Shown here piece by piece: positions 63,650 to 64,000 of a stretch of DNA of 64,000 bases. Origin of the DNA: Candidatus Binatia bacterium (GTDB lineage: Bacteria; Desulfobacterota; Binatia; UBA1149; JAJCZL01); assembly GCA_028278325.1 (NCBI GenBank), contig JANQEO010000317.1, forward strand, positions 1 through 64,000, written 5' to 3'. The position numbers were made by a program, and so were the translations under genes. Numbering within the stretch: the first letter of the stretch is position 1; every line of letters starts with the position of its first letter. The notes under the pieces were generated by a model. The model did not search any database, had not been told where the DNA came from, and was given only the letters and a program-made list of their open reading frames with translations.

Positions 63650-64000
63650 ATGACGGACAAATCCACGGGAGGCGGCGTGTGGAGTAGCCGCTCGGTTGTC
63701 ATGAAACAGGAACCTCAGTCCGGACTGAAGATGGGCTTTTTCGGCCCAATGAAACCGCTCTCATCCGCGGAGCACTCTGTCGAAGTACTGCCCGACGGGC
63801 GACTGTGCGCGCGGATCCATCACGAGCCAATGAAGGGAGTAACGGCTCAGATGCTCAGGTGGTGGTTCGAGAACATCGACGGCTTCACCCGTTTCAACGG
63901 CCGGGATTTCTCGGGCGCGCCAGTTCCCGTCTACCGTTTGTGGCACCCCTACGACCACATCCAAGTCTCCTGGGCTCGACGAAAACACGATGATTCAGGG
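63650..64000 (+). CDS. DAPG hydrolase (PhlG)-like protein, 5' part
   Basis: An open frame of 117 codons from the ATG at 63650 to the end of the window without a stop. The part RIHHEPMKGVTAQMLRWWF, ENIDG and YRLWHPYDHIQVSW matches my memory of the DAPG-hydrolase family, which cleaves C-C bonds of acylphloroglucinols. The HH-E and LWHP-DH motifs are the metal-binding parts. The start is uncertain; other ATGs are at 63701 and 63731. Confidence 0.75.
   Translation, partial: MTDKSTGGGVWSSRSVVMKQEPQSGLKMGFFGPMKPLSSAEHSVEVLPDGRLCARIHHEPMKGVTAQMLRWWFENIDGFTRFNGRDFSGAPVPVYRLWHPYDHIQVSWARRKHDDSG

Overview
The window is about 64 kb of high-GC chromosomal DNA from a Gram-negative bacterium. Evidence for that cell type includes a TonB-dependent outer-membrane receptor, ApaG, RmuC, a BolA/CGFS-glutaredoxin pair, a Tad pilus set, a Tat substrate and a cytochrome c'. 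Several secreted proteins carry dockerin-like GDxxGDG..A.DAL..L repeats and a CGNGxxxxGExCDDG cysteine motif. In my experience these are typical of the former Deltaproteobacteria and of uncultured relatives such as Binatota or Myxococcota. That placement is an inference. I see no rRNA, tRNA, CRISPR array, intact insertion sequence or prophage.

Layout. 1-5.2 kb: the start of purD, then purH and alr on the minus strand, facing thiS-thiG-thiE, followed by a RelE-like ORF and a small STAS-like protein. 5.4-11.2 kb: a DnaQ-DinG exonuclease-helicase fusion, rmuC and a DUF4301 gene. 11.4-16.4 kb: a Tad-type cluster of two TadE-like genes and three tandem TadG/von Willebrand A paralogues, ending at a strong hairpin. 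16.4-30.8 kb: mostly housekeeping genes (grxD-bolA, pckG, xthA, thiC, DUF2889, SDR, macro domain plus ABC-F, a molybdopterin oxidoreductase, apaG, a dapF-like gene lacking both catalytic cysteines, and a 3-methyladenine glycosylase). 30.8-36.6 kb: glutathione reductase, small enzymes, a RecB-type nuclease and a zinc alcohol dehydrogenase.

36.2-43 kb is the most striking region. A cobalamin riboswitch on the minus strand is followed by an intrinsic terminator and then by four tightly packed genes: a secreted NHL-like propeller protein, a secreted Thr-linker/Cys-rich/dockerin-like protein, a BtuB-like TonB receptor and a secreted YncE-like propeller with a dockerin-like module. A small membrane protein may close the operon. 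The layout recalls the BtuB-BtuG cobalamin capture system of Bacteroidetes but is built from different parts. I regard it as the best candidate for a poorly described system.

43.4-53.3 kb: a Flp-type pilin that overlaps a GT-C glycosyltransferase antisense, a lon-like protease/Usp/glycosyltransferase run, an acyl-CoA dehydrogenase, a class III cyclase and a VOC protein. 53.3-56.4 kb: four genes that overlap stop-to-start (ACP, SDR ketoreductase, acyl-activating ligase, GNAT), which look like a dedicated acyl-transfer pathway. 56.5-64 kb: cytochrome c', an RRM RNA-binding protein with a structured leader, a second GT-C glycosyltransferase, a beta-helix secreted protein of different composition, a Tat-exported Cys protein, an HWE-type sensor kinase with Asp in place of the phosphoacceptor His, and the 5' part of a PhlG-like hydrolase running off the end.
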